A stretch of 64,000 nucleotides of DNA from Bugulina stolonifera (taxonomy: Eukaryota > Bryozoa > Gymnolaemata > Cheilostomatida > Bugulidae): NCBI GenBank assembly GCA_935421135.1, contig OW285188.1, positions 21,615,233 through 21,679,232 of the forward strand, in the 5' to 3' direction. Both the position numbers and the translations under genes were made by a program. Below, in pieces: positions 36,801 through 49,511 of this stretch. A model generated the notes under the pieces. That model had not been told where the DNA came from, made no database searches, and saw nothing but the letters and a program-made list of their open reading frames with translations. Within the stretch, counting starts at the first letter, position 1, and each line of letters starts with the position of its first letter.

Positions 36801-39800
36801 GTGGACGTCTTGACAAGAAGTACAGGGTGCTTCTCATTCATGCACATGTTCAGCTCCTTAATGTCAGCTATGCAGATGTTCATTGTGATAACCGAGTCCA
36901 GCATGCAACCTGACACAGTAATACAGAGTAACAGTAATACAGTAGCACAGTAAGACAGAGTAACAGTAATACAGTAGCACAGTAATACAGAGTAACACAG
37001 CAATACAGAGTAGCACAGTAATACAGAGTAACAGTAATGCAGTAGCACAGTAATACAGAGTAACAATGAATCCACAGTAACATACTAGTATAACTGTAAA
37101 TACTGCAAAGCCTTGCATCGCCTACAACCACTATAATAATCAACATCAGTCCATTATAATACATGTAATACAAGATTCCATTACTCGAGTCTTTCAATTG
37201 GGTTTTAATTAAACATTTGGACACCCAAAAAATAAAAGATGGCTACATGATGTTCCATAGAAAGTTCCATAGAAAGTTCCATAGAAAGTCCCACAGAAAT
37301 TCCCACAGAAAATTGTTAAATCAATACTTTCGATGGTAACATGGTAAGTGATGACCGATAAACTTACAAGCACAATATCTACACGCGAATCAGCCTTTGG
37401 TACAGTTAAGACTTATACGTGTACCTCGAGACAACTGACTGGGTATGAATACTTACCACATATGCAAATACTGTCAAAGTGTATAGTAATGGCACGAATC
37501 TCATCTAGTTCGTTAGCTCCAACACGAACAGCCTTGCACTGTATAGGCTGATAGGTAAGTTTATGCAGCATCTCAGACGCAATACGAGAGGATATGTGAT
37601 CCACTGTAAAGAACCGGTCACCTGATACATCATACATGTTCTGCCAAATTTCTCTAGAGACCCCTTGCTTCTCCAGCTTGAATGTCATATACTTGAATCT
37701 TGTTTCTAGAGAGCAGAGAATAACGCCAAACATTATACAACCTATCAGTTAATTCTACAAGATAGACATTATGTACAACCTGTTGGACCTAGTAATATAG
37801 TTATGGGGTGAAGGGATAGAGGTATTGCGATGAAGATTATAAACCTAAGTTAAATTAAAACATCAACATTCCTATTTTCTAAGAATGGAGAATTTCACTG
37901 GTTTTACAACAATTACTGTCATGTGCGGAAGGTGATGGTATATTATATACACACAGTAGTGTAACATACATACATACATTATATATACATGTACATACAT
38001 ACATTGTATATACATTGCATATCATAAATATACACATGTAGTTGAAAGCGCACCACTATTAATGCTCCTGCTATAACTCACCTGGACTGTCTGGGTGGTA
38101 GTAGTCCCTGCCTTGTTGGAAAACGGAGGTAATTTCCAATTTTTCTCGTGCCTCCCATGCAAAGTTATCCGTTGCTCTTATGAAGAGAACAGGATTAGCT
38201 TGAGCTACACACAGCATTAGAGCGAGCACCTCATGGAGTTGAATGGAGAGGGTGACTTCATTACCATTATCTACTACAAAGTACAATCAAATCCCCGCAC
38301 ATAAATTACATTGCCAGTTACATCACCTTAAATTGGGACAAATGCAAAGAAGAAATACATTCTTATATACTTTAATGCATCTCATTCTAGGGTGCTGACA
38401 GTTGGTTATTTTTCCTACATCTTTAGAACTGGTTTATTGAGCTTACTATATTATGAGGACAAAGGCAGCTGCACTAGGTCAAGGCGAGTATTTTTACCCA
38501 AATGATACTCAAAATTATTAAAAATTCCTCACTTTACTGTTGCAGTAGCCAAATACATGATGTTAAAATGCAAGCCATGAAATATTACCTCCTCATAAGT
38601 AAATCAGTTCAGTGATGGCGGAAAAAGTAACTGTCGGTACCAATTTAAGATTTAGTAAAGCCAATAAGCAACTTACAGTTGACTTTGAACTTGATCCTGC
38701 TACCAGACATGTGAATTGTACGATCAGCAGACGGCTTGGCCTTCCACGTACCGACTTGACACTCCTTCCATTTGAACAGGACACGTTGTGTAGCATTCAA
38801 TCTCTTTTTTGCTTCCTCAATATTGATAGAACGGGGTACAAAAATCCGGCTAGCCGAGCGACTAGATAAAACAATAGAACCAAACAGTGTATAAAATATA
38901 GTACCACAAACAGAATGAATAAAATATAGTACCACAAACAGAATGAATAAAGCTATTAGTTGAGATTGAGTATACATTCGGAGACCATATTATACTCTCC
39001 ATATCATACTATATCATAAATGACTGGTATATATTTCGTTTGTAATATAAAATATTGTTATCAATCTGATTAATTGATACGTTTAACATTGAGACCATAA
39101 CTCTTATTTATGGCTAACAAAATGATATTCAGCAATCAAACTTTTGGGGCATTAAATCTCCTATAAGGGGAGGGGAAACAACTTTAAAAAGACGATCCTG
39201 CTTATAATAACCCATCCCTATGAATATCCACTAAACTCAATTGGTGCTATCGGTTTGGAGCTCTCCTTCACTAAATTGGGTACAAGTCATCTCTGTAACT
39301 GATGACGCATAGTTAGCATAAAATGGTCATTCTAATATACATCATGTAGCTAAATAGTCACCTTTGGGTCACATGGTTTTGCATCAACTTTGAGATGAGG
39401 TCACAGAGAGAGCTTGCTGTCTTCATGTGGAACATGAGCAGGCTGTGACATTTCTCTAAAAATATGAGAATATTCAAATACTATCCTATATTACTCAATA
39501 GATGTATGGTGAAACCACATAAACAATATCCTACCTTGATATTACCCTTGTATACATTTACATGCATATATCATATTCAGAGAATGCAGCTACTGCTACG
39601 TGACAATAGGAGCACTGAGGTGATATGTTTCAAAGTCAAGCCGTCTTACCTATTTTAGATAGAGGGTCAAAAACATCATCGCTGAGGTTCTCATCTGTTT
39701 TCTTTAGAGAGGGAAGGGCAGCTCTCATTATTTCACCAAATTTCCCAGTAGTTTGTATGATCAGAAGGGGTAGAGATGAGGAGTCACACACAAAGTAGTC

Positions 39801-40687
39801 TGACATAGACGCGAATGGAAGTAGTACTTCTGCTTTTTCATCTTTATGGGCTGCAAAAGGCATAAATATAGTAACAAGGAATATACCTGCAGAACACCAT
39901 GTACACGTAGGAAATGACTGTATATATACAAAGAGAAGACCTGATACTCAACCACTATTTTGTGAATAACAGAGTTGGGCCATATCTCTATCATGAACAT
40001 GCAACGTAACAAACAACCAACTCGAGAAATTACATACAACATTGTGGTAATGCCATACTATAAAAATATATTAGTCCATACTTAGAAGAGATAGTAAGAC
40101 TCCACCATGCTGCACTGTCAGATATGATGATATTTTGCAATGTAAAGTTCCCAATATAATTCTTTTAGGTTCAAATCTAAACGGATCTTCTTCTGGGATC
40201 TGTGTCACTGGGGTTGATGTTTCACTTGGTGCATTCAGAGAAGATAAAACAAGAGGAGTAACTGCATTGTCTTTGGGACAAGGCAGAGATGCAACATGTG
40301 TACATGTACACATCTTTTTACGTGGCGGACGACCAATACTGCTACTCAACTGTGTCTCATCAAACTGGAATTAAATATATAATGAATTGAGTAAGTACAA
40401 CACAGAAACAAATAGAACACTGGCAAATATAGGCTATTTGTAAATCGTGTTACCATATAACTATTTTAACATAATATACATGATGTATCAAATTAACACA
40501 CATGTCCAGTATATTTATTTACCCCAGCAGTTGAGGTAGAAGCAGCAGGTTCTGTTGAAAGAGGTGATGATGCTGATACAGTGGGGGAAGGTACTGACGC
40601 GGGAGAAGGTGCTAGAGTAGATGGCAGCACCAGAGATCTACTACGCTTCCTGGTCATCATGACAGGAGAGGCTGTGTGTTCACTCAT
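33860..40687 (-). CDS. Three-domain protein with C-terminal RING finger (probable E3 ligase)
   Basis: Twelve exons on the minus strand: 40687-40523, 40364-40082, 39850-39650, 39455-39362, 38861-38677, 38273-38082, 37705-37457, 36909-36727, 36565-36448, 34727-34621, 34326-34298, 34096-33860; phases close to 680 residues. The first ~110 residues are Ser/Thr/Pro-rich with a basic patch (RPPRKK). Three similar ~120-residue units follow (about 115-250, 265-400, 415-555). Each has a strand pattern leading to P-[LV]-L-[LF]-[IV], then a D-x-x-x-P-x-S motif (VFDPLSK, YYHPDSP, FFDPNSK), then a closing strand and helix. A C3HC4 RING ends the protein (residues ~636-668: CSVC...CGHMIC..C...CHIC), so ubiquitin ligase activity is likely. 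The repeats recall PH-like folds, but that is inference; no named family is recognised. Confidence 0.78.
34805..36446. repeat. 30-bp minisatellite filling an intron of the RING gene
   Basis: About fifty 30-base units of the type ACTTGTAGAATACATACAGT + ACAGTAGAGG, with variants (ACATTAGAGG, GATTTGTAAAACACATTATAGC). On the gene's strand each unit contains CTGTATGTATTCTACAAG. The array starts exactly at the intron's donor (36447), whose sequence GTATGTATTCTACAAG is itself one unit. Because the period is a multiple of 3, long repetitive ORFs (MYSTSPLLYC-type) appear; they are not genes. Confidence 0.92.
36914..37080. repeat. Short tandem repeats in RING-gene intron
   Basis: Irregular repeats of ACAGTAATACAGAGTAAC and ACAGTAGCACAGTAA next to the acceptor of the 36909-36727 exon, on the intron side. 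They give Leu/Cys/Tyr-rich spurious ORFs on the minus strand. Confidence 0.75.
37251..37312. repeat. 12-bp tandem repeat
   Basis: Five units of AGTTCCATAGAA, the last two diverged to AGTCCCACAGAA and ATTCCCACAGAA, in the same intron. Confidence 0.75.
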
Positions 40688-43600
40688 TGTCTCAATAATG
40701 TACTAGCTACAATACATAAACTGTATACTAGCTACATAATAGTAGAAACTACATATTATAATAATGTAGGCCTAGATACAAGGCAGTACAGTCTTAATGT
40801 TAGTTTAGCATAGTTCAAAAGGAAACATATAGTAAAAAGTGCTTTTATGTAATAATGAATGATATCTACAACAAGGCCTAAAAAGTTAGCACATTTATAC
40901 AATAAATGGCTTCAAATGTACAGTTTTAATACAATGTTTGAGGAAATGAATGAACGTTATTATAGGGCATACAGCTACAACACAATTGTTGGATACTTTA
41001 CCAGAGAGTACAATCAAAGTTTCAAAGAAACTACAAGTTGGAACAAAGAATCTGTCAGAGAGAAATTAGAATACTAGGGACAAGTAGATCAAATAATTAT
41101 AGAATAAAATGAGTAACAACTTTGAATGGGTTAACAAGGAGATCAGTACCAAGTAATCAGCACTGCTCTGGTTTTCAAAGGTATAACTAGCAACAAAGGC
41201 CTGGGTATCCCAAAGAGTGACAATTCATAGCAAGTCAACGTAGCTATTACCTGCTTAAACCCATTAAAGCCAGAAGTTGTATGTGAATTATGGTGCTAGT
41301 TACTATGAATTACCAGCAGAGCAAACAAGCTATTCAGCTTAATCCTTCAAGATTCTCTACAGTACAATTAATGGACATTGAATAGCTCTGGAATTGTTTT
41401 CTCCACTATCTGCCAGAAGTGAAAAGTTCATATAACTACCAGGCACCAATGTCAAAGGTGTTACAGGGTCTGATAGGTTGATAAGTAAGCTTAATTGAAC
41501 TAACAGCTTTTCCTAGTATCGAGGCCTACATGTAGAATTGAACCTACTCATGATTCTGCATTCTCTTTAGCTAGACTAATTTTGCCCAGTGTAATAAAAT
41601 CACTATATTCAGATTAATTTATTCAGGAAATTTGAGAAATCATTGAAAGTAGTGGACATAACTGCGCTCAAGAGAAGACATGCCACAGTCATTACTTGCT
41701 AACAAGCAGCCTATTAGCCAACATTAATTGTATCATTAATATTAAGACTATACCTATTTTTCCTACCTCACTTCAGCTAAATAAACTGGAGAAATAAACC
41801 CGAATGAGTAGCTTGCCGCAGTAATACTCACTGTCAATTCTCTTTGGTATTGTAATTTAATGTATGCCTAAACATTTCATGTATGGTTTAGTTAATGTTG
41901 AAATTTTTGTTTAGTTTCATTAGTTCAGGTTAAGAATGGAGCCTCTAAACCGCTTCGAAAAGCAGAAGGGGAAGCCATCTTTTGTTACAAACAAAATAAT
42001 ATAAAATGAGTTAAAGCACAGAGACTAAAAAAGAAAGATCAGTAGTGCTATAACTAGGCTATTTACTAAAAGATCCAACTCTCATGTCTCTGGTTGTTCG
42101 TGCAACAAATGCATTGAAGCTCCCTGTGCTATTTGTATGGATAACAACATAAGACGTTACTCATTATCAGATAATCATTATGTAGGTCTACTTTACCATA
42201 AGTTAAAATTACCAAAGTATGATTATTTATCATTAAGATTATCCCAATTCATCATTATCCTATGAATTATTGAATGCAAAATAAAGTTTTGCTTAAATAA
42301 ATATATCATCAGTGTCAAGTAGGCGATGTCCTATGTGTAGGCTATGCCTAAACCAAGGAGTAAAAGTAACTTGCCTAAACAACTGAATTCAATTTTTTAT
42401 TCTATAATTATAATAATAATTAATATTAAAATTTAATACAAATAATAATAATTATAATAAACATAAAACAATTAAATTGTAGGTTTAGATTAAGAAGATA
42501 TAATTTAATGCATTTACAATTTTAAAAACTCAAATTTGTGAACTCAAATCAGTGCAAGCAAAGCCAATAAGCAAAGTGAAAATCCACTAACGACTAGGTC
42601 CTAGTCAGTGCTCAAGTTTTAGTTTTGTATTATGCTTAGGTAAGTGTTTGAAAAAAATAATACAAGGAAAAACAACTATAAATGGAAGAACGAATTCAGT
42701 ACTTGCTATGCTTTGATATTAATACTCACAATTATAGCGAACAAAAGCGACACTCCACCAACAAAATGGGGGAAATATCAAGAACACGCAACAATGAACA
42801 GAGAAATTACTTTGAGAGGCTTTAGAGAACAAAGTTGCTTGGCCTTGAAATGGCGACCAAACGGAAAAGTCCGTTCAAGCGATTTTAGAGATTGGTAAAC
42901 AAAGACACGTGCGAAAGTGTACTGGGAAACTGATTGGTGGACATTCGAGTGACGAAGGCATTACATTTTGAAGTTGTGCTCCCAGTCTGATGAAGAAATT
43001 GTGAGATTACAACTTTGAATTATAACCAATAGCCTTTGGTGTCCCAACACCGTTTTCACCACGGGGAAGACCAATACTCCACCCTAGCTCCCATAAATGC
43101 ACATGCAGTCAAAAAGCTAACAGAGTACCAACATGTTTTAAGAACATCATATTTGTAGAAAAAGGGAGTATACTTTGAATTATTATGGTTTATTGAGTGA
43201 TATCATATAAAAGGGAAATCATAATGCAATGGCGTTATCAAAACAGTTCTCTCCCCTAGAACATAAATCAGTATAGCTATCTATTAGTGCTATATATATA
43301 ATATTGAATCGTCATACCAGTAATACAAACCTAAGGGACATTTGCTAAATTAATTTACATGTTTATAAAGACCTAATATATTGATACCACCAAGCATTAG
43401 AAATATGAAAAAGAAACACCAAGCTACAAAACAGAAAGTGAACTATTATACAGGAATATTCAGTAGGCAAACGACACTGGAAATAAAAAGTGGGCAAATA
43501 TGCATAATATTAAATAGTATTTACATTTATCATGAAATCATTCAATGTCACTTAATTTCAATCATCTGTTAATATACATGTATACTAATTCATGTATAGG

Positions 43601-43700
43601 TGCTTGAGAACAAGATGATACTCTTTCCAGTTGTTTACAGGTAGGCTTATTACAATGACCTATAGTGTGAATTGAAGCAGTAGTAATCCACAGATACAGC
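40688..43700. other. 3-kb intergenic region without recognisable genes
   Basis: Lies between the start of the RING gene and the 3' end of zinc-finger gene A. ORFs at 40859-41077, 42644-42898 and 43381-43572 lack family similarity and splice context. The composition is AT-rich with poly-A/T stretches near 42400-42480. I see no RNA gene or mobile element. Confidence 0.4.
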
Positions 43701-46700
43701 TTAGGAAGTAGCAATAACAATCTGTTCTGCAGCAAGAAGTCCTTCGGCAGCATCAGCAAGCTAAAATCAGAGCAAATACCAGTTTTTACACCAACAAAAA
43801 ATTGCATTTCCTAAGATGGTAAAATTGTGAAACTAACCAACTGATTGATGATGGCAAAAACAGTTGACCACAGACATTCTTGGTAAACTCATGGAGTTGA
43901 GGAACTTACAGCTTGTATGTCTGTGTACTCCATCCCATGTCCATCATTGAATACAGTGTAAGTCCTGTGTCCATGCTGCTGTCCACTTACAGGTACATGC
44001 ACATCTACAGCTCTAGACTGATGCACTTGGTGGGCCTGTGGAGGCATCACCTGTTGCTGATGCACTTGTACCATCTGCTGCTGGTGTATGACAGTGGGTT
44101 GCTGCTGTTGCTGATGCTGTTGTGGCTGCTGCTGTTGTTGGGCTATAACCACTTGCTGTGTATGAGTTGGCTGAACTTGAATCTGCTGGGGAGTAGAGGC
44201 TCCCTCAGCGCCTGTGATGCTATGACGAGGTCCATTAATGTGCCTGAAATTAGCATTGCGATATCCTAACTGAGGTAGGTGTGATAACTACACTGTATTA
44301 TACATGTAGTAAAACAAGCTAACACCACTGAGATATACATTGTATATGATAAGAATAGAGCATGTACTAACAGAGGGGGCAGCAGCTGTAGACCATGGTT
44401 ATGAGTAAATGTCAGAGTCATTAGCAACCAGTGAAATACTTGACACTACTATTTAATACACCTAAAGGACATGCTGTATGTACAGAAATGGTTTGGTAGG
44501 TGATGAGACCATTGGTCAGCAGAGAGTAACAAGTAGACAGCGGTACCTGATAAGTTTCTTAGCATCGGCAGGACTCATTCCATGCTTATTCTTGTAGTGG
44601 GATTTAATCTGGGTGCTTTGAATGCATGTGAATCCACAGAACTGACAAGAGTAAGGTTTACTATCACGATGCCTCCACATGTGCCGTCTAAGAGTTGAAT
44701 AGTCTGAGAAAGCTGTATTGCATACACCACACCTGCAATGAATAACATACACACCATTAAATAATTATTTAAGCAACTTATAACTTAATAATTATCATAA
44801 AATAACTATAAAACGACTGTATAACATATTACAGTACATCAACACAAAATGTATATGCATACATGAAGCAGGCGGTGCAAATAAATGAGCTAAATATGTT
44901 CTAACACATACTTGTGGCGTTTGACACCTTGATGAACGACCTCAGTGTGGGTCCTCAGTCTATACTGGTCATTAGTTTGGTAAGGACAGAGCTTGCAGGT
45001 CATCATTGGTTTGTGTCTCTTATTCACAATCTTCTGCTCCTTCTTCCTCTGGCTCTGCGCTGTTATCTTAGCTCTAGACGATACAAGTACACATACATTA
45101 TAGTACAGGTGTATTATACATATACACATACATAATAGTATGAATGTATTATACAAGTACACATACATTATAGTACGAATGTATTATACATATACACATA
45201 ATAGTATGAATGTAGTATACAAGTACACAACATACACTATAGTATGAATTTATTATAGCTGAATAGCGTTGAGATGCCAAGTAAATACTTAGTATGCAAC
45301 TTGGTATTCTCGAATACATATATAGAATCATAATACGAGCATATGTATAAGTACTGCATATTATAAAAGAGAGGACAAATCCTATTCCAACTGTACCACC
45401 TTTATTCATGGTACACAAATGTATCATTAAATGTAGCCAAGTCAATAGTGATACTTACTTCTCCTCAGGTGTACCAATACCGTGTCGGATAACCAAATGG
45501 TACTTGAGGTAACTGGCATGCTTGAATGTCTTCTGGCAATGCTCACAAGTAACTCCATCTCCTGCATCAGCTGGGTCCTCCTCAATACCATGCTCCGTCT
45601 TCAAATGTATCTTGAGGTTATGGGGAAACATGCATGCAACACCTAAAACATTCAGCAGTAGTATATTTCATGCTGTCATAAAGAATAAACATTTGAAGAG
45701 TTATAGCTGGTGCCATAATAATCGTACTGCAGTACCGTTAAGTAACACAGTAGCACTGCAGTGATGCAGTATACTTCACATGAAACCACCAGCTCTGTAG
45801 TTCAATGGAGCACATGTCACGTTCTAATACTTACCACAGAACTTGCACAGGTGCTTAGGAGTAACGTTCCCAGGATGCATAGTGACAATATGGCGATACA
45901 ACATCTTCCATGGACGGTGCTCAGGTGCCTCCCGAGAACAGAAGCAGCATCGCATGGCCTTGCTTTCAGCAATATGGCATCTTTGGTGAACACCCTGATC
46001 GACTTGAGTCTCAAATGATCTGTGAAAAATGTACAATGTAGGCTATATATATTATAGGTGTACATGTTAGCTATCACTGCACCAAGAATAAAGATTTGTT
46101 ATACAAATTTTATCAAACTGTAACAAAATCTCGATATTTTGATACTACATGTACGTCCATTAATAAAATTACAGCTCGGGTTAATCTCAACTTGGAATAT
46201 TGCATGTCCATTCACAGTGCTAAACAGATGATCATGTATACAATAGATGATTAATACTAAACAACATCAGTTGAACACAACATACAGATTGCAGTATCCA
46301 CATGGGTATGGCAGAGGCTTAACAACCCGAGTCCTACTTCTTCCAGGTCCATACTTCTCACTGGATACAGCTTCCAGTTCAGAAAGGTCCAATCCTTTGA
46401 GCTCCTCTATAAACACGAATTGAAAAGTCAGTGTATCATTCAATCTATATGTAGCATCCCCGCGAATTAACAACAAACTACATAGGCTACAGTACGAAGT
46501 ATCGTAAAGTAAAGTACACAGAAGGTTATGAATAGAAGGTAGGATACCTTGACGCTGAGCTCTGACAGCGGGAGCCAATTTCTTCGGGTGACAAGCTGCG
46601 ACATGATTAGACACGCTCTTATACTGCTTACTCTTATAGTCACAATACTTGCATGTAAAGTACAATGCTGGTTCTACATGTCTAGGAAAGATATGCAGTT

Positions 46701-47594
46701 CTGAGTCTGGAATCATTACCTGAATTAGAAGATAAAATTGAATATTAGAAATTATCATGCAGTCATTTAACCAATTATGGGGAATAATGAAGAAACACCG
46801 ATACCACTTTGTCGATTATGTATACTCACACTAAAGTTTAGCTCCACTTTATTAGCCTGAATCTCCGGACCCATCTCTCCTTCTTCCAGTTCGTCAGCAT
46901 CTTCCATTGGCTTATCTCCTTGGAAACTATCTGATGAATAGAGGTACAATGTATATGTGAGGAGCTGTTATGGTGATTAGAGGAAAGGAAACTAAGCATG
47001 CCTGCTGTTAGCAAGCACCTTTTACACCATGTATATAATTTCTTAAACATTATCAACCTAGTAGAAATAAATTTTAGCCAAGGGCAATAGGTTATAGGCC
47101 TACTTCATATCTTTTTACAAAGCAATGGACTATGTTTATAGAGGCCAATGGTTGTTAATATAAACATGCCCTAATATCAACCACAGCGTATATTTCTAGC
47201 GTTTTGATGTTAAATAACAAGAAATACCTTTACGGACTGGAGGCGTGGTATGTTGGCCAGCGTGTTCCCCAGTCTGGTCATTAACATGTGTAGTTAGCAT
47301 GTGCGACTTGAGCTTGTCCATAGTGGCAACAATGATGCCACAGTGACCACATTTAAACTTGCCAGCTGGCTTTGCCTCAGGAGGAGCATTGCTAGGTTGT
47401 ACAGGTTTAGGAACACTGACCACTGAACTAGTAGATGGCTCAGACTCAGGTGTGGGTTGTGAGTCCCCAGCTGCCGGATTTGACTGGGAAGCTGGCATGT
47501 GTGCCTCAAGCATATGTTGTTTCAAGCTGTCCAAGCAATCATTAGTAGTCCAACAGTGACCACACTTGTATATTTTCTCAGCTGCAGCAGCCAT
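43701..47594 (-). CDS. C2H2 zinc-finger protein A (10 fingers, Gln-rich tail)
   Basis: Exons on the minus strand: 47594-47228, 46930-46830, 46719-46548, 46406-46286, 46019-45835, 45642-45459, 45073-44912, 44732-44547, 44243-43910, 43760-43701; phases close to 623 residues. Two N-terminal fingers (YKCGHCWTTNDCLDSLKQHM, FKCGHCGIIVATMDKLKSHM) precede an acidic linker, then eight more fingers, including FTCKYCDYK...H, a Cys-rich long-loop finger MRCCFCSREAPEHRPWKMLY, and YSCQFCGFTCIQSTQIKSHY. A RHINGPR motif follows the last finger, then a Gln/His-rich region and the tail LADAAEGLLAAEQIVIATS. Probably a nuclear DNA-binding regulator. It is paralogous to genes B and C and head-to-head with B. Confidence 0.85.
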
Positions 47595-49511
47595 GATCTA
47601 CCTAACCAACAAACTTATTTTGTACAATTGAAATTATCGATTATACCCACAACACAGTAAAAACACGGAGTATCAGAATTTGAATACTATAGACATAGTG
47701 AACTAAGTTTCACTTGTAAAATCTAATGCTTTATCAAGTATATATAGTATTGTGGCAACACAATAATATATAGATTGGATAGATAATTTTTATTTTATGA
47801 AACTATATGATTGTCATTAACTTAACTAGTACTACTACTATATGCATGCATTGAGGATGATTAAAAATAAATAAACACTCATGCTACACTGTGAGAATTT
47901 TTGCCAATTTTCATTGCTAAACTCTTGCAAACGCAGATTGAGATTGAAACGTTGCAACGCTTGCTTTACATTTCATTATTACATACATTAATATTTGCTG
48001 CCGGGCCCTAAATCTACAATTATGATGATTGATGATGTTTAGTATAAATATAAGTTATTTAAGAAGCAAATAAAGCAAAATCAAAGTTCACAAATTGCGC
48101 CTGATAATTTCCCGCAGGGCCGATCATCCGCCCCATAGTCCTACATTTACAGCTAGTTTCATCTCAGTCTAAAAATTTCCGCGCGTTTTCAAAATTATTT
48201 TGTCAATTCCAGGCGATTCTTACCGTCAATCAACTTATCTATGGTAAATATTGGAGTCAGGTGTAATTTTAAATCATTTGTAAGTTAATTCAGCACTATA
48301 CTACAATTTATAAACATAAAATTACAAATAATTAAATAGCTTAGTTCAAAGTTGGAAACTCGGTCTTCTTCTTCGTTTTTGCGGAATATATACTCTCCAT
48401 AAAAATGTTTACAATTTTTAAATGTTTTAATATCTTCGTTGATACACAATAATTCTATTGCTAAATAAATTTATTGTAACATTTAGTATTTCAAAGTGCC
48501 AAAAAAATGCTTAAAACATAGTTTTAATGTAATATATTTGGGATATACCATTTATTTGCAGCTACTTGAAATGGGTCATCCAATCAGACATCTCAACTTA
48601 AAAAATGGAGCCCTGCTAACTTTCTCAAGAAGTGAAGGCTAATGCAGTCCAAGTTCTTTAAAAAAATTTTGAGGATTCCTGGTGAATTTCGGGCTGATTT
48701 GTACTCCCCAGCATTGGTTATCTTGCGTTTGAAAATTAAGGGAAAAATCTCTCAAGAAACCCAACAAGGTTTGCTCAGAAATGAAAATTCTCATTACTAT
48801 TACATTGTAACCACTATTTCTGCTATAACTGAACAGCGAGTGTGAGTTTAGTTTTATTTTGTACCAGTTATTGCAGGAGAATGTCTTACTCACTGTGTAA
48901 GGTGTTTGGCAGTATGAGTATGCGAGTCTCAGCAATACTTAATTAATATTTATTATAGCCATAGACATTGCAACAACATTACAGAACAATGCGAATACAT
49001 TTGATGTAATGTATATATGTATACTTTACTAACTGTATAGTATTCAGTCTCAATGTATTGTATACAGTATGAGTATCAGTATTTTTGACAGCAAAGTGAA
49101 AGTATTGAGTTCAATTTCACTTGTACAATAACAATCACAGCATCTGTCTTGAAGAATATCAATAAAAATAAAATAAAAATTATAATATTTATATTAAAAT
49201 TATATTAATAATATTTAATAAATTATGTTAATATATTTTTATATGTAATATTTATATATTTAATTTAGCATTATTTTTGAGCATCAGATTATTATGCCTT
49301 TATTTATCTCTTGTGATATGGCTGATGAACCTCACCATCCCATTCTCATGCTCATTCTGTAATATTAATATAAATACGGATGTTAGCTGTGAACTCTCTG
49401 AAAACCTCAATAAATAAATAAATACACTACTTCAAAGTTCTATGTGTTTGTAGAGTCAATATGTTAGTTTAATGCTGTGTTTCACTCTTTGTACCTATGT
49501 AGATCTTCACA
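47595..49511. promoter_or_regulatory. Divergent intergenic region between zinc-finger genes A and B
   Basis: Start codons of A (minus) and B (plus) face away from each other across 1.9 kb, so both promoters, or a shared one, should lie here. No TATA box stands out. ORFs at 48639-48935 (minus) and 48642-48845 (plus) overlap each other and match no family. Confidence 0.35.

Noticed and set aside
40859..41077. 72-codon ORF (MISTTRPKKLAHLYNKW...)
   Set aside because: No similarity, no splice context or neighbours to support it; treated as chance.
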